A DNA stretch of 64,000 nt from Xanthostigma xanthostigma (Eukaryota; Arthropoda; Insecta; Raphidioptera; Raphidiidae). Positions 12,314-23,885 of the stretch are shown in pieces. Each line of letters starts with the position of its first letter. The first letter of the stretch is position 1. Position numbers and translations under genes: made by a program. Below the pieces are notes generated by a model. It was not told the DNA's origin and did no database searches. It saw nothing but the letters and a program-made list of their open reading frames with translations. The stretch spans positions 32,930,401-32,994,400 of the forward strand of contig OY754471.1 in NCBI GenBank assembly GCA_963575645.1, given 5' to 3'.

Positions 12314-12394
12314 ATTTTAATACGCAATTATTTTTTACTTTTTAGTGCCTTTTTTGAAGTCGGTTCAATTTTTTTGTTAAAAATATTTTTCTTT

Positions 12395-12775
12395 GTTGAA
12401 CTTGGCTTGACACCCTGCCGCGTGTCTAGATATGGCCTTCAGAATAATCGAAATCGTCATTATTTTCTAATTTCTAGTGTGTAGTACTTCAATTTCCCAC
12501 CCGTAATAGCATTTTTGTCGCTCCTTTCAAAAGAGATAATCAATTATATAGAACTTTTTCAATGGCAATAACCAACAGTTCGTTCATAAAGTGTGAGCTG
12601 ACACTGTTAAATAGATAAAAGAAAAAGTAGTCATCAACAAACTTTTTGAATTTATGCTTCTTAGCGCCGACTTTGGGACAGGCAGTGAACTGCGAAAAAA
12701 TGAATTAGCTATGCGAAATTAACCAAAAAACAAAGGCGTACATACGCATTTGTGTTCAGACTTCAGATCATGGCT
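12395..12775. other. No gene recognised
   Basis: Short unassigned spacer between two repeats; no coding frame or structure supported. Confidence 0.4.
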
Positions 12776-13025
12776 TATGGCCATATTCACCGAAATTAAA
12801 TAGTTATTTATTCGGTTCATTTGTTTCATTCCTCCGAATAAATAGCGATAATACAATTCGCCAAGCTTAATTATGTTTTGTAGGTATAAATCTGTTCTGT
12901 CTAAATTCTCGGGTATAAATATTTGTTCGCTTGAGAAAATAATAACGGCCGCCACATAATCATAATACCTAACCTATAAACGTAGAGTATTATATCTGCA
13001 GTTTGCTCTTGTGAATTACTTTATG
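12776..13025 (+). repeat. Dispersed repeat, copy 1 of a two-copy family
   Basis: The block from TATTCACCGAAATTAAATAG through TTATTCGGTTCATTTGTT to TATCTGCAGTTTGCTCTTGT aligns with 23886-24275. This copy lacks the 107-bp insertion found in the other and so serves as its empty site. Class unknown. Confidence 0.7.
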
Positions 13026-14318
13026 TATTATTAACCTTTTGTAAAGTGTAGGTACAGTTGTAAAGCATTAAAGGTAGTGTAAGCTTTGTGTACATTTTGG
13101 TTAGGATAAAAATTTTTTTTAATGAAACATTTTTTGACGTTTACACTAACGCTATCGGTCAGATTTTTGGGTGAACGTCACAATATTCAACAAAAATACC
13201 AAATAGTATAGTGCAGTGTGTATTTATTCTTCAACAAACTATTTTACCTGATAATTTGGTTGGTGAGTTGAAAGTAAATTTTAATGTAACGAATTTTGTT
13301 TCAAAATTAGTAATTTCTATTTTTAATTGTGTTCGATGAATATGGCCATAGAAACAAAGCAGACATAGGTACGTAGTTGATATTATATACTTTTGAGTTC
13401 AGACCGGTCTACTTTATCTGTGAAGGGATGAGAGACGTCTGGCTGTCAAAATTAAAACTGCATTTTGTATTATCATTTTAAGGTCGTCAATCAAAGACAA
13501 TTGGTTGCCGCGGTCGTTACGTCGTGATATATCAAACCACTCAAGTTTAAATCCCGAATTTGCATAAAACACGTTTTTTATTTCTTTCTACTAATGTCAG
13601 AATTTTTTTTTTATAATTAAAGATTTTTAAATTTAATAATTTTGTCGTTTCTTATGTATACCTACGTAAACATTTATATAAAATGCGTAACGTGTATAAC
13701 TTCCGACACAACTCTTTTTTTAATATATTTACAACTGTACCTAAAGTTGTTTTCACTGGCACTTTTTTAACTTTTTTTTATTCAATGCTATATGCCTTAA
13801 TATTATCTTAAGGCCTCATATGTGAAGTTTGCAAAAAATAAGTTCCTATCTTTATTATAAAAGTAATCTTATGCGCATAAAGGAATTGTGTTTCCATCGC
13901 ATATACATAATATGTATGTTTTACAGCGCATCTATCGATATTTTCAATTTATATCGGAATACCTCAGAAGCGACAGACGGTAATTGCATGCACCCTTCTT
14001 ACATAATATCGCCACAAAAACAGCGCTCTGTAAGAGGTTTTAAAGCTTTTCATCTTTCATAAAAATCAGTTTTTTTTTCATGCAACACAGTAAAAAAATA
14101 TATATTTTTAATATGATGAGTCTTTACAGAAATAGTGTCTGAATGTCTAACCATATCTGTTTTTCCCAAAGACTTAATATCTCTATTAGTTAATATACTA
14201 CGACAGTATCTTTTGACAAGCGACCTCTCGCGTTTTTTTTTTAATTCTGGTTCAGCCAAAACCTTAGTGTCATAATATGTTATACGTGCAGTTTAATAAG
14301 GATTAATTGTCGAATAAA
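13026..14318. other. No gene recognised
   Basis: AT-rich DNA upstream of the THAP exon. Open frames here are short and of skewed composition. Nothing convincingly promoter-like is visible. Confidence 0.4.
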
Positions 14319-14489
14319 ATGGGTAAAAAGCTATCAAATCGGAAGTGCTGTGTTGTTAATTGTAAAGATACACCAACTAAACATCTAGAATTACAATTCC
14401 ACCGTTATCCTGGATTTTCTTATGAATTAGAGAGGAAAAAAAATGGACTGCAGCAGTACGTCATCAAGGGTCATTAAATTTTATTTTAC
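14319..14489 (+). pseudogene. THAP-domain zinc-finger N-terminal exon (partial or broken)
   Basis: From ATG 14319 the translation is MGKKLSNRKCCVVNC, then KDTPTKHLELQFHRYPGF, then YELERKK. This is the start of a THAP DNA-binding domain: the N-terminal C-x(2-4)-C pair and the FHRYP/FHRFP block. The conserved tryptophan segment WTAAVRHQG follows only in another frame, because the run of eight A after GAGAGG is not a multiple of three. Either the exon is broken there or the assembly miscounts the run. A possible donor (GCA|GTACGT) lies just after it. A possible acceptor (TTTTCAG, 14674) precedes EPDFKKSNTR. THAP domains occur in host regulators and in P-element transposases; I cannot tell which. 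Confidence 0.55.
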
Positions 14490-15811
14490 GTCTGTAATCA
14501 TTATTAAATACATGAAAAATATCATAATTGTTATTTTGTTAGCAAAAACAAGATTTAAAACATTTTGAAATATAAAATGTTTATCATTTATGTAGTTTTT
14601 TTACTGACATTGTGCGTAAATATTTGTTTATAATTACGAATAACGCTGGTTGTCATGGGTTTGTAAGTTTTCAGTGAACCAGATTTTAAAAAATCAAACA
14701 CGAGATGGCGCAAATATCGCATGTCAAAGATACTTTCCTAGCGCTCGTCTTTTTCTAAATACCAATAACATACAGGTGTACAGTTTTAAATGATATGGAA
14801 ACAACAATTAATGAGGTTTATAAATCTTATAGATGAAATAAGATTTAAGATTTTAGATTTGTTTAAAAAAAACTTTGTCAAAAATAAATTCTACACCTAA
14901 GATAAAATGTATTTAGTTACCGGTGAAATGACAAACTGAGTTAATTATTTCGTGATTTCGTATATACTTAGCACTGCTTAACCATTTTTAAACATTCTTA
15001 AAAATCGTAGACAAATCTAAATTTACGAAATACACTTATTCATTCACAGCAAAATCGCAAATAAAATGTCACTTTCGAAAAAATATTAAAATAAAATAAT
15101 ACTCATGTGGTCTCCATGGTAATTTGGCTCCTATAGATAGACTTTGCATAGTTACCAAATGTCGCCTCAGAGAAAAAGGAAAAAAATAAAGCGTAGTGTG
15201 CAGATTGGTTTTGCTCATTTCAAATCTTATTTTGTCTATCATTAATAACATCAATTACAACTGTGTCATTTCTATTAATCTATTACGACATTCAATGCTC
15301 ATTTGCAGTTTGGCAACATAGATATGAGTTCGGTGATTAGGCTACAAAAAAAGTTATATCTCTTTCATTTATTTATCTGAGGTTATTTTAAACAAATGAT
15401 TAATTGTTTTTTTTATTATGTTCATTCTATTAAACGCTGTTTTTCTTGAACTTGAAAAATAAATGAAAATATTCGAATTGAATGAAACTCTGTTGAAAAC
15501 ATAGTAGTGAAATATGCATGTTGTGCATTTTATGTAAGGTTTTACAAACACTCCCTTCCTCTGCACCCCTCTGGCCATCGTTGTTGCGTACACATAAACC
15601 CGATAATAGCGTTTGTTCAGAATAGCGTGCTATAGCTGTTCTATCAATCGCCGTTCGGTTTAGAAACTGGTCTTCTTAAGCCACGTTTTGCACAAAAAGT
15701 ATGGGTTTCTAGTTACAAAAGTGAAGGTGACTTTGATGTAACTTTAGCACCTCCACCTAAAAATAGGATGGTCCAGAATGACGGTCTTCTAGAAACTTTT
15801 GAAACTTTTTT
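14490..15811. other. No gene recognised
   Basis: AT-rich DNA downstream of the THAP exon. Apart from the tentative second exon near 14675 nothing is supported. Confidence 0.35.
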
Positions 15812-16466
15812 GGATATCATTAATAGTCTAAAACATTATATCTGTTACGCAAGGTAGCACAGTATGCATCTTTTCACGTCTCAATTAATACATACCACGG
15901 ACTATTTTATTCCAAAATGCAATATGGCATCACCTTATGGGGCTCTGCTCCTGAGGCAAAAAGAGTATTTTTACTTCAAAAAAAAAGCTATACGCATTAT
16001 ATGTAAAACAAACAAAATTTAACACTGCAAACCACATTTCCAAATGAATAACATACTAACATTACCATCCTTTTTCGTATTTGAAAATCTAATTTATATA
16101 AAAAAAAACATAAACAAATTTCAAATTGTTGACAGTACACACGAGCACGACACTATACAACGACAAGACATTAAAATTCCGTACTATAGTACTAATAAGC
16201 TAACAAATGGACCAAATTATTGGGCTTTGAAATTTTATAATAAATTGCCAAATGAGATAAAACATCTCCCTATGAACAATTACAAACAAAAAATTAAAAA
16301 AATTCTTTTAGAAAACAGTTTTTACGATTTTAAAGACTTTTTAAAAGTCAAATTAACATGAATGTTAACTATTATATTTTAATTTTTTTTTTTACATATT
16401 GTGTGACGATTGTCAGACTTTGTATTCACTTAGTTGAGACAAAATAAATTATCTATCTATCTAACA
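15812..16466 (+). mobile_element. 5'-truncated jockey/CR1-like LINE, 3' end
   Basis: A reverse-transcriptase C-terminal region is followed by a short 3' untranslated region ending AATAAATTATCTATCTATC. The upstream part reads VAQYASFHVSINTYHGLFYS, then MQYGITLWGSAPEAKRVFLL, typical of the segment after the RT thumb. A shift in frame at the A-run near 15980 and a stop near 16020 show it is dead. The TATC tail is the family's 3' microsatellite. Confidence 0.8.
16044..16361 (+). pseudogene. LINE ORF2 C-terminal fragment
   Basis: The 105-codon open frame includes LPSFFVFENLIYIKKNINKF, then HEHDTIQRQDIKIPYYSTNK, then PNYWALKFYNKLPNEIKHLP. This is the C-terminal tail of insect jockey-type reverse transcriptases (HxHxTR...Y...KLPxEIK pattern). 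It is the last part of ORF2, continuous with the broken upstream region and directly ahead of the 3' tail. The apparent start codon is internal and not a real start. Confidence 0.75.
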
Positions 16467-18226
16467 CTTTAAACTCTGTATACCTACACGTAAAACATTA
16501 AAACGATATGTAGCGCAAAATAAATAATTGTAACTTGTAATCAAAGGTAGGTGCTGCAGAGAAAAACGACTAATTTCGAAATTGAACAAACCTCAAAGGA
16601 CCGGATTTTCGAAACAAAATTTTCTAATTTTTTTGGCTTAAGAAGTATTTTAGATAAACTCTGTAAGCATTTTTTTTTTCAACAAATTGTTTATGTTTCA
16701 TCGCATTTTTTCAAATAATTGAAAACCTACGCAGTGCTCCAATGTATAGCTACATATATAATTGTTAAAGTAGATAACACACGTAATACTTCTAGAAAAT
16801 GATACTTTTTCATCTTCAGTTGGTTTCATATCATTTGCTTGTCCGAGTCAAAAGTTACAGCCATTTTCGCACGGCGCGGGCGCTCCCACAAGCCTATTCC
16901 AATCTTAGCATGTGATCGACGCAAATTTCTGCTCGCTCGAATTTCATGTGAAAAAAACACGTTATACCTACATGTTTCCTTCATAAAATTTTCCGTTTTT
17001 CACAATGACGCTATTCATTTTTTTCCCTAAGAATTTATTTCAAAAGTTATTAATTAAAAACCACATTTATGCGCCTAGATTATTTAATAAAAATTTTTGC
17101 AATAAAAATCATTTTGATATTTTGTTCTACACACCTTCCCAAACACGTTTCACAAGAAATCATGTAGGAGAGAATTTTTCCGAAGTTTTTTCCCACTATA
17201 TAAAATATGTGTTTTTGACTTCATTTTCAGCATATTTTAAATATTTTTGATAGTTTCATTGTATAACCAACACTAGGTTGTCTATGAAAATTATTAATTG
17301 CACTTGCTGTTGTTTTACATTATATTTCTATTGGTATGCTTAGATGGTTTATGAAAATTACTATTCAATTGGTCAGATCGCGTAAGTTTGTTTTATTTTA
17401 CGCGCTAGTGTTAAATGGGTCATTTTATGAGCGCCATTCATATATGAAGAGAAAATTTTAATGGAGAATTAATTTTGAACCTGCTTTGTATAAAAACATA
17501 TTTTACTCTTAACCCTAACATCAATATTTCCATTAGGTAATTATATTTTGCAATAAAGAACAATATTAAAAAAATACGAAGGTTTGTTTTGAAAATAACA
17601 GAAAATCTTCGATGTGACATTGCAAATTATTTAAACCCGTAAACTTGATGACCCTAGATAATCAGAAACGTGTGGCAAGTCTAGCTGCAAGGTTATTTTA
17701 CAGTTAACAAATGGATGACGACGTCGCACGTTGTCGTGAATCAAGGCTATCGGAAGGATTCGTTGGGGGCGGCGACATAGATGTACGTATGGAATTTTAT
17801 TCGTGCCGCAGCTTACGGTGAAAGATTTAGAGAGCAACTTAAACCACATAAAGATTCACGGCGTGAACTTGATGCTTTTAGACGATGCATGCAGATATTC
17901 AGCATACGACAACGACTACGCTATACCTTGTAGGTTTCGTAGATTTACCAACCGTGATCCATCTCGTTATTCGTTCTATTTTATCGATAAATTATATTCA
18001 GTCAGTATTTACAGTGAAACTTGACAATAAGACTTGTCATTTTGTGGATATACAAATAGAATATAATCAGATTATTGTAAATTATGAACGCTTGTTAACG
18101 GAAGTAGAAATTAGGAGTTAACGAGATGTCGAGATTTTTTCTCTTTGATGGAGTTTACTCCTTAAGAAACGATTTTGAGTGATAAGGCCCGGTACGGAAA
18201 TTTTATGAGTAGTAAAATCAATTGAT
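16467..18226. other. No gene supported
   Basis: Mostly AT-rich. A GC-richer stretch at about 17690-17935 has a plus frame (17781-17933) reading AAAYGERFREQLKPHKDSRR, then ELDAFRRCMQIF, bounded by AG and GT like an internal exon. I do not recognise the product and do not call it. Confidence 0.35.
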
Positions 18227-18420
18227 GAGGCGTTACGCTCCACCGCTTCAAGTGAAACGTTACGCTCCACCGCTTCAAGTGAGGCGTTACGCTCGTCCGC
18301 TTCAAAAGAGACAAACATTATATATCTGTATGATTTAACGCGCGGAGATGGAATAGTAAAGAGACAAACGTATATATCTGTAGAATTTAACGTGCGAAAG
18401 AATGAGATGGAATACATTAC
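18227..18420. repeat. 27-bp minisatellite plus about 55-bp duplication
   Basis: Three head-to-tail copies of a 27-bp unit, GAGGCGTTACGCTCCACCGC then TTCAAGT, lie at 18227-18307. Next come two diverged copies of a block starting GAGACAAAC and containing TATATATCTGTA and TTTAACG. On the minus strand the 27-bp unit keeps a frame open as SLEAVERNA repeats, which I take as a consequence of unit length rather than a gene. Confidence 0.8.
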
Positions 18421-18752
18421 ACAGCGTATCTAAGGAGTAGTACCTAAACTCCAGTTGTGCGTCGGAGCTGATACACACGCACTTTTTTTCTTGACGTGTC
18501 GTTATAAAGAAGTTCTACTGTACATGATACAAGAATAATAATCATTTAATCATCATTTCATGTACAGTAGAATTCTATAGCAGCATATCAAGATAAAGAA
18601 AAAATTCTCTTAAAATCCGAATTTCGTTATACCCGAAAAAAAGGAGAAATATTAAATATACACATAAGTATCGTATAAACTGCTACCCGCCCGCTTTGCT
18701 GGATATAACCATAACTAAATTACCACACTTAGACTTGAAACTTGGTAGGCGA

Positions 18753-19246
18753 ATTTAAGGTAGTACGAGCACCAAGACAATTTTAAATAAAAGGCTTGAT
18801 TTTTTTTATATGAAGTTGGACTAAGTCTAAACCAATTCTGAAAATTTTAGGGGGGCTGCCTGATTATTTAAATAGACAAATGACTTCAAAAGTAGGTATA
18901 TTTAACATTGGCTTTATGGTAAAACGGTAGATGGATGTTTTCATTGATTTCTCCAAAACTAGTCGGTGGAAATAAAAAAAAAAACTATTTAAATTAAAGT
19001 TAAAATCTTAATAAATTAAAAGATATTTAATTAATAAGATTATATATCTTTTTAATTAGTTGGGCACAACGAGTTTTTTTTGTTTTCATTAATTTATTAA
19101 GGTTTTAACTTTAATTTAAATAGATTTTTTTTTATTTCCACCGATTAGTTTTGGAGAAATTAATGAAAACATATCATCCATCTACCGAAATATAAAAAAT
19201 CAAGGCTTTTATTTAAAGTTTCCTTGGTGCTCGTACTACCTTAAAG
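18753..19246. repeat. Foldback element FB4
   Basis: Arms 18753-19000 and about 19080-19246 pair over TTTAAGGTAGTACGAGCACC, AAGGCTTGATTTTT, GGTAGATGGATG and AACTTTAATTTAAATAG. The left arm carries about 110 bp of extra sequence with no partner (around 18810-18925). Confidence 0.75.
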
Positions 19247-19351
19247 TATGTTGGTATAGTATTTTATTATCCATAATCCCTAGAAAATGGGTCAGTTAGT
19301 CAGTGATTCTGTCATTACCGAAGAGGTACTGTGTAGTGGGATCCGTTCCCA

Positions 19352-19622
19352 GTATTTGGCATAGTTACTCCTTTCTCGGCATAGACACCCGCTAAGAACG
19401 GATTTTATGCAAATCCTACCCAAAATGGATTTTTTACCTACCATCACATATACTCTTTCTTTTCTCTTTATACTTTCCCGTTAACGTAACCATCTACCCC
19501 ATCCACGTAACAACTCACCCCATAGTATGGTAGGTGAAAAATGCATTTTGGATTGAATTTGCATAAAATTCGCTCTTTAGTGGATGTCTACGTCGAGAAA
19601 TGAGTAGCTGTCCCAAATTTCA
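19352..19622. repeat. Foldback element FB5
   Basis: Arms of about 95 bp. The left arm runs from TTTGGCATAGTTACTC to ACCTACCAT and the right arm from ATGGTAGGTGAAAAATGC to GAGTAGCTGTCCC. The loop is about 70 bp and pyrimidine-rich. Arms differ at roughly 15 percent. The right flank (CAAATTTCAAGTCAATCG) is a common insect repeat fragment. Confidence 0.7.
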
Positions 19623-20513
19623 AGTCAATCGATTGTATAGTTTTGGAGATCTCGTGATGAGTCAGTGATTGGTTTATCGCTTATAGATAGACTGTCTCCG
19701 GATTGATCAACTTCGAACCGTACAGTGAATAAAGGTAATAATTCTGAGCCGTTTTTAGTCCGGATGACGCCACACAAGTGTCATATTTGTAATAACTTTG
19801 AATATAGCAAGTCATGAAGGCAACTATAAAAAATTTGAATAGGTAGATGTAAAAATGAATGTAATGTCAATTTTGAAGTTTGACATAATATATCTTAATT
19901 AAATTCATGACTTACCATATTTTTACTTATTAGATACTATAATATAAGTACTAATATGACACATCGTGATCCAGAGCCTCATAACGGCCGTTCAGGGGTC
20001 GATCAATCTCGTTTACGGTTGCACCGACAAAAAAATTGAACATTTAAAATATCGAAATAGCTGAACGGCCGAAAATTGGTAAGAGCAGACTCATATGATT
20101 TTCATCTCGTAAAACGTTAAGGTTCTTCAATTTATATGTTTTTTTTAACGCATCAGCTTATCCAGAACGAGAAATGTAGTCTGTGACATAGATAAGAAAG
20201 TGGTGTCGTTTATAGCAGTTTCCATCTCTACGATTGAAATATACCTCAAGGTGAAGAAAACATATTTCCCAGTGTAAATACGACCCAGTTCTCCTGTTTG
20301 ATGTTGTTCCTCTTCAGAATGTTATTCCATTTTCGTGAATTTTTATTGAAATTACATTCTGTTGACATAACAATATAGTGCTGTTATTTGAGGAATATGT
20401 TTTCGGCTTGTAATATACAAAGTCGTTTTTGCCATCAATTTACTTTATACATATTTGATATTTTTATTGCGAAAATATTTTAATTGAAGGTATGTTTTTG
20501 TTATTTCCACATA

Positions 20514-20712
20514 CAGGGACTGGAAAAAAAGCCTTGAATCTGGTGTGTCTCGCTCGAAAAATGTTTCCTAGAAAAACTGTAGAGCCGAGCTCCCCCGACA
20601 TTTCGGTATAGTTTGTGACCGCATATCGAAGGGGGCGGCGGGGGATATGCCGCGTGAAAGTTCCGGAAAATCAGTTTTTGCTCCATAACTCAGCTATTAT
20701 TATCAGGGGGGG
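20514..20712. repeat. Single arm of the FB2 family
   Basis: About 190 bp match the left arm of 6531-7509, including TCGAAAAATGTTTCC, GAGCTCCCCCGACATTT and GTTCCGGAAAA. The match ends at a G-run (GGGGGGGGGG, about 20704). The second arm is absent, so this is a truncated copy. Confidence 0.75.
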
Positions 20713-20844
20713 GGGATTTATTTTATGTACATAAAAAACAACAAAATTATTAAATTTAAAATTTTTATTTTTAAATAAGAAATATACAAAAATAAATTAT
20801 ATAAAAAAAATTAATAAGAAATTGTCACTAATAAAAACAAAGCT

Positions 20845-20915
20845 GGCGTTGTCGGAGCTCGAACCAGTCACTTTTTACTTCCAGCGTACTAATACACCCT
20901 TCAAATCTAGTTCTA
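20845..20915 (-). repeat. tRNA-like fragment, possible SINE head
   Basis: On the minus strand GGTTCGAGCTC resembles a pol III B box and is preceded by an A-box-like TTAGTACGCTGG. The match is imperfect and no full cloverleaf can be drawn. Confidence 0.25.
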
Positions 20916-21439
20916 GTCTTATTAATGTTAACTTTTGATTATATTTTTTTAATCAGTAAACACCTCTGAAGAAACAACAGATACGTAAGATATCTGTACA
21001 TTATATAGACACTACACTTTCACATTTCTTTTAGATCTAATATGTTTCTTGCAATTTAGGAAATCCGTTATTGAAATGCTTCAAGGCGTTTCTGTTACAA
21101 AACTAAAAAGGAACATGTATGTCACTCGGCGTTTGTTAGTTCGTGGCTTCAATCTGAGATGTGGATGAAAATTCAACCGGAAAACTGCGCAGCCGAGAAT
21201 ATAAGCCAGCTACGCGAAATACAATATGTGCTGGAAATGTGTGATCATTTTCATTGTTGTCTTTTCATTTATTCTCATTTCTCCTTGTATGTAAGTTTAA
21301 TCTTATTCATTGCTTTGAAACTGTCGTGAGGAAGTGGGCTCCATTCTCGGACATGCGCATAACATTTGATGTCTAAATGACGGAGACAGACTTATGTATG
21401 TCTGGACCGTTGGGTCGTCATCCTTTTCCAGATCTCTAA

Positions 21440-21800
21440 TAATTATATTAATAATAATAATAATAATAATAATAGTACTTTATTTCCGTTGGTACCCAAA
21501 TAGGTATGGAATACGTCATACTACATAGATAAAAACATGTCACATCATTATTAATAAATATTTTTAAAATTTAAGCATGAAAAAGTCTAAATGTGAGTAG
21601 TTATTTACATTTACTAAATGGCTTTTAATCTTAATTTTAAAAGCATTTAAAGAAAGTTTTTTAAATGAATCCGGTAAGTGATTACATTTTTACCAAATGA
21701 TTGCAAACATTTTTATTGTTGCGAGTAAGAGACAGTACATAGTTATCCTTATTACGAGTGTTGTGCTCATGACTACTGACATTAGACAAAAAAATATAGG
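21440..21800 (-). mobile_element. 5'-truncated LINE 3' end with TAA microsatellite tail
   Basis: Minus-strand translation gives SSHEHNTRNKDNYVLSLTRN, then NNKNVCNHLVKM. After a one-base slip it continues HLPDSFKKLSLNAFKIKIKS. This is the same C-terminal ORF2 region as in the LINE at 15.8 kb, from a different family. It ends GGAAATAAAGTACTATTATT with a long (TAA)n tail at 21446-21473. The element is truncated and broken. Confidence 0.75.
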
Positions 21801-22566
21801 AGTATTAAGTCATATGATTACATCACTGGTATCCAGAGTTTGAAACCTCCATAATTTATATATCATTCAATTTTATGGCGCACATATTGTATTTTTATAT
21901 GGATGCTTTCCTTCTTTTGTTTCATATAAGGTAATTCATTTTGATTCTTCCTTAGAGATAGGTACTGTAAATACTTTTATTTTGAATAATGGAACCTCTG
22001 TTAGTATTTTCTAACACATTTCCAAGTGAAAATATGAAATATAAGCCTAAGGCATACACGTGTTGAAATGAATTATTTTCATAATATATGATTTTGTTAC
22101 ACGTAATTTATGAAACAAAATGTTACTTCTGAATTTGTCGTCTTTAAAGTTTCGAATAGATACAAAAATAGTTAGTGCTAAGTTCTAATGTATACAGATA
22201 ACTTAGTAAACACTAGATAGATGTTGAACTGTGTGAACAGACTGATGTTTTGCCGGAAACTGAAAACTTTTCTGTCCCTTGTACCCGAATTTGCTTCAGG
22301 CGATGTTCTTCTTGTCATCATCTAATATCATTCGAAACTGTGCTCTTCAGTGCGTGCGTATCTATAATAATATTAGATATACACTTGAATTCTTAGTGTT
22401 CTAACAGTTCCTGTTTGAATCGATATTTATGACAAATAATAATAATAATAATGCGTTTAACGTTGGTTTCTCGACTTTATGTCATAACAGACGCCATTCG
22501 CATCATTACTGTTTTCCATCTATCACGCTTCTCGTTATTTTTTACATTTTTTCAACTTCCACTCAA

Positions 22567-22868
22567 TTAATAGCAATGGGCGAATGAAGGAAATTGCAGA
22601 AATTAGGATAAGGTAGGCTCTTGAGCAATAGGAGTTTGTCAGGTAATCATCCATGGCCTGGACTAAGGAATCATCTCGATATTAAACTGGAACTATTGAA
22701 AGAAACCATGGAAAAACTCAACAAGATGGCCGGTACAGGAATTACTGTTTCTCGGCGAGAGGCAGCAGAATAAAGTCTCAGCCACATCTGCCGCCACCTG
22801 GATTCGAACCCGGTACCTCCCGAATGTGAGTCTAATGCTCTCACCACTACCCCACCTTGCTCGATCAA
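22567..22868 (-). mobile_element. tRNA-derived SINE, near full length
   Basis: Minus strand, 5' to 3': a tRNA-like head with A box GTAGTGGTGAGAGC (rc of 22838-22851) and perfect B box GGTTCGAATCC (rc of 22800-22810), then a body with CTCGCCGAGAAACAG and CCGGCCATCTTGTTGAG. The 3' end reads CCTTCATTCGCCCATTGCTA. The same unit, split by an insertion, lies at 55027-56126. SINEs are non-coding and pol III transcribed, so the 65-codon frame here is spurious. Confidence 0.9.
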
Positions 22869-23494
22869 TTTATGACAAAAAAAGTATATATGACTAGTGC
22901 CGTTTTTATTAATTTTGTATTACAGTGAAACGTTTGCCTTTTTTAAAGTATTTATTTTTATTTTTGCTACTGTTTCACAATGTTTTGCTCTACGAGCTGC
23001 ATACATAATTTTTTGCCAATATTTCATTCAAAGAACAATTTTTTTCAACATGTTATATCGACAATTTAAAAAAAAACTTTTTTCACCTGATAATGACAAC
23101 GATGTTTAAAAAAAAAATATGCTAAAAATCTTGTAATATATTTATGCATATAGTATATATCCACAAGAAGTGAGAGAAAGATCATTTCTTTTTTCCAAAA
23201 AAATAATAATTTTTAAAATAAATCCAAATTCTATTTCGCAGTAAAAATCCAATAAAATATTATTTTTTTTGGTTAAACCCTTTGTAAAAAACGGTTGCAC
23301 TTATCCCAAATTTTGTTAATTCGTAACTTACTTAAATTACTGTAGCCTCTTCTACTTTAGTGTTATAGGAAAGATCAAGTATTTTTTTTTATAATCTGAA
23401 AACGAAATGCTCTTGTATGATACGAAATTTTGAAGATTATGTTGGATATCATCTGAACTTCCTGAAGTGTTGAAAAAAGCATAAAAAGATCTCA
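22869..23494. other. No gene recognised
   Basis: AT-rich spacer between the SINE and a tRNA-like fragment; short frames only. Confidence 0.4.
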
Positions 23495-23545
23495 CCTATG
23501 CTACGAGCCAAACGCTTTACCACTACACCACGTTCAAATGAAACG
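23495..23545 (-). repeat. tRNA-like SINE head fragment
   Basis: The minus strand reads GTGGTGTAGTGGTAAAGCG, a good A box, then CTCGTAGCATAGGTGAGATC. No B box follows at the expected distance, so only the first half of a tRNA-like head remains. Confidence 0.4.
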
Positions 23546-23589
23546 GAGTACAAAATATAGTAATATATTCAGAAGTTAGTAACTTTGTG

Positions 23590-23885
23590 CCGATAGAATA
23601 CACTATGAAGTATAGTAGTGCAACGCGTGTCAGGAAAGCGCAGCAAAGCAGAGACTAATGTGATTTAACCCCGCCAGATAACGGTTAATCTCCAACGCGA
23701 ACGACTCCGTCGGGACGCGCGGGCAAAGAGAGCGTCCTACAGCCGCCACAGGCGACGTGGACACTCATCGATGTACACCAGTGCACGTGTAAGTGGACGT
23801 TTCAATGCCAGGGGCACATATTTTGTCAGTACGCAAGTGACAAAACGAAAAGAATTTCTTTCGACCAAAATTAAACTTTCTAGTG
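23590..23885. other. GC-richer patch, no gene recognised
   Basis: This stretch is clearly richer in G+C than its surroundings (GACGCGCGGGCAAAGAGAGC, GCCGCCACAGGCGACGTGG). It has no long frame and no recognised repeat. It could be a regulatory region or an untranslated exon. Confidence 0.3.

Larger units (their letters stand above)
10308..12394 (+). repeat. AACCGACTTCAA-family repeat, copy A, split by an insertion
   Basis: Starts TTTTTAACCGACTTCAACAA, a box common in insect genomes, and passes GGTGGTCCCATCGGAACCAA and GAAATCGAGGGAAACTCTC. It ends in a hairpin whose arms carry AATTGCGTATTGAAATGTTT and TTGAAGTCGGTTCAATTTTT. Copy B at 34079-34436 has the same order. Copy A is split at 10738-12313 by another element; the hairpin arm resumes exactly afterwards. 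Confidence 0.75.

Noticed and set aside
17631-17849. Minus frame with LIHDNVRRRH, resembling a mariner HDNARPH motif
   Set aside because: Only five or six residues agree and nothing on either side matches the family.
17781-17933. Exon-like plus frame (AAAYGERFREQLKPHKDSRR)
   Set aside because: Bounded by AG and GT but lacks a pyrimidine tract and any recognised domain; kept only as a note.
18227-18307. CRISPR-like repeat array
   Set aside because: Units are directly adjacent with no spacers, and the genome is eukaryotic.
22800-22851. True tRNA gene on the minus strand
   Set aside because: A and B boxes are present but no cloverleaf forms, and the body continues as a SINE shared with 55-56 kb.
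22671-22868. 65-codon minus frame
   Set aside because: It lies wholly in a tRNA-derived SINE.
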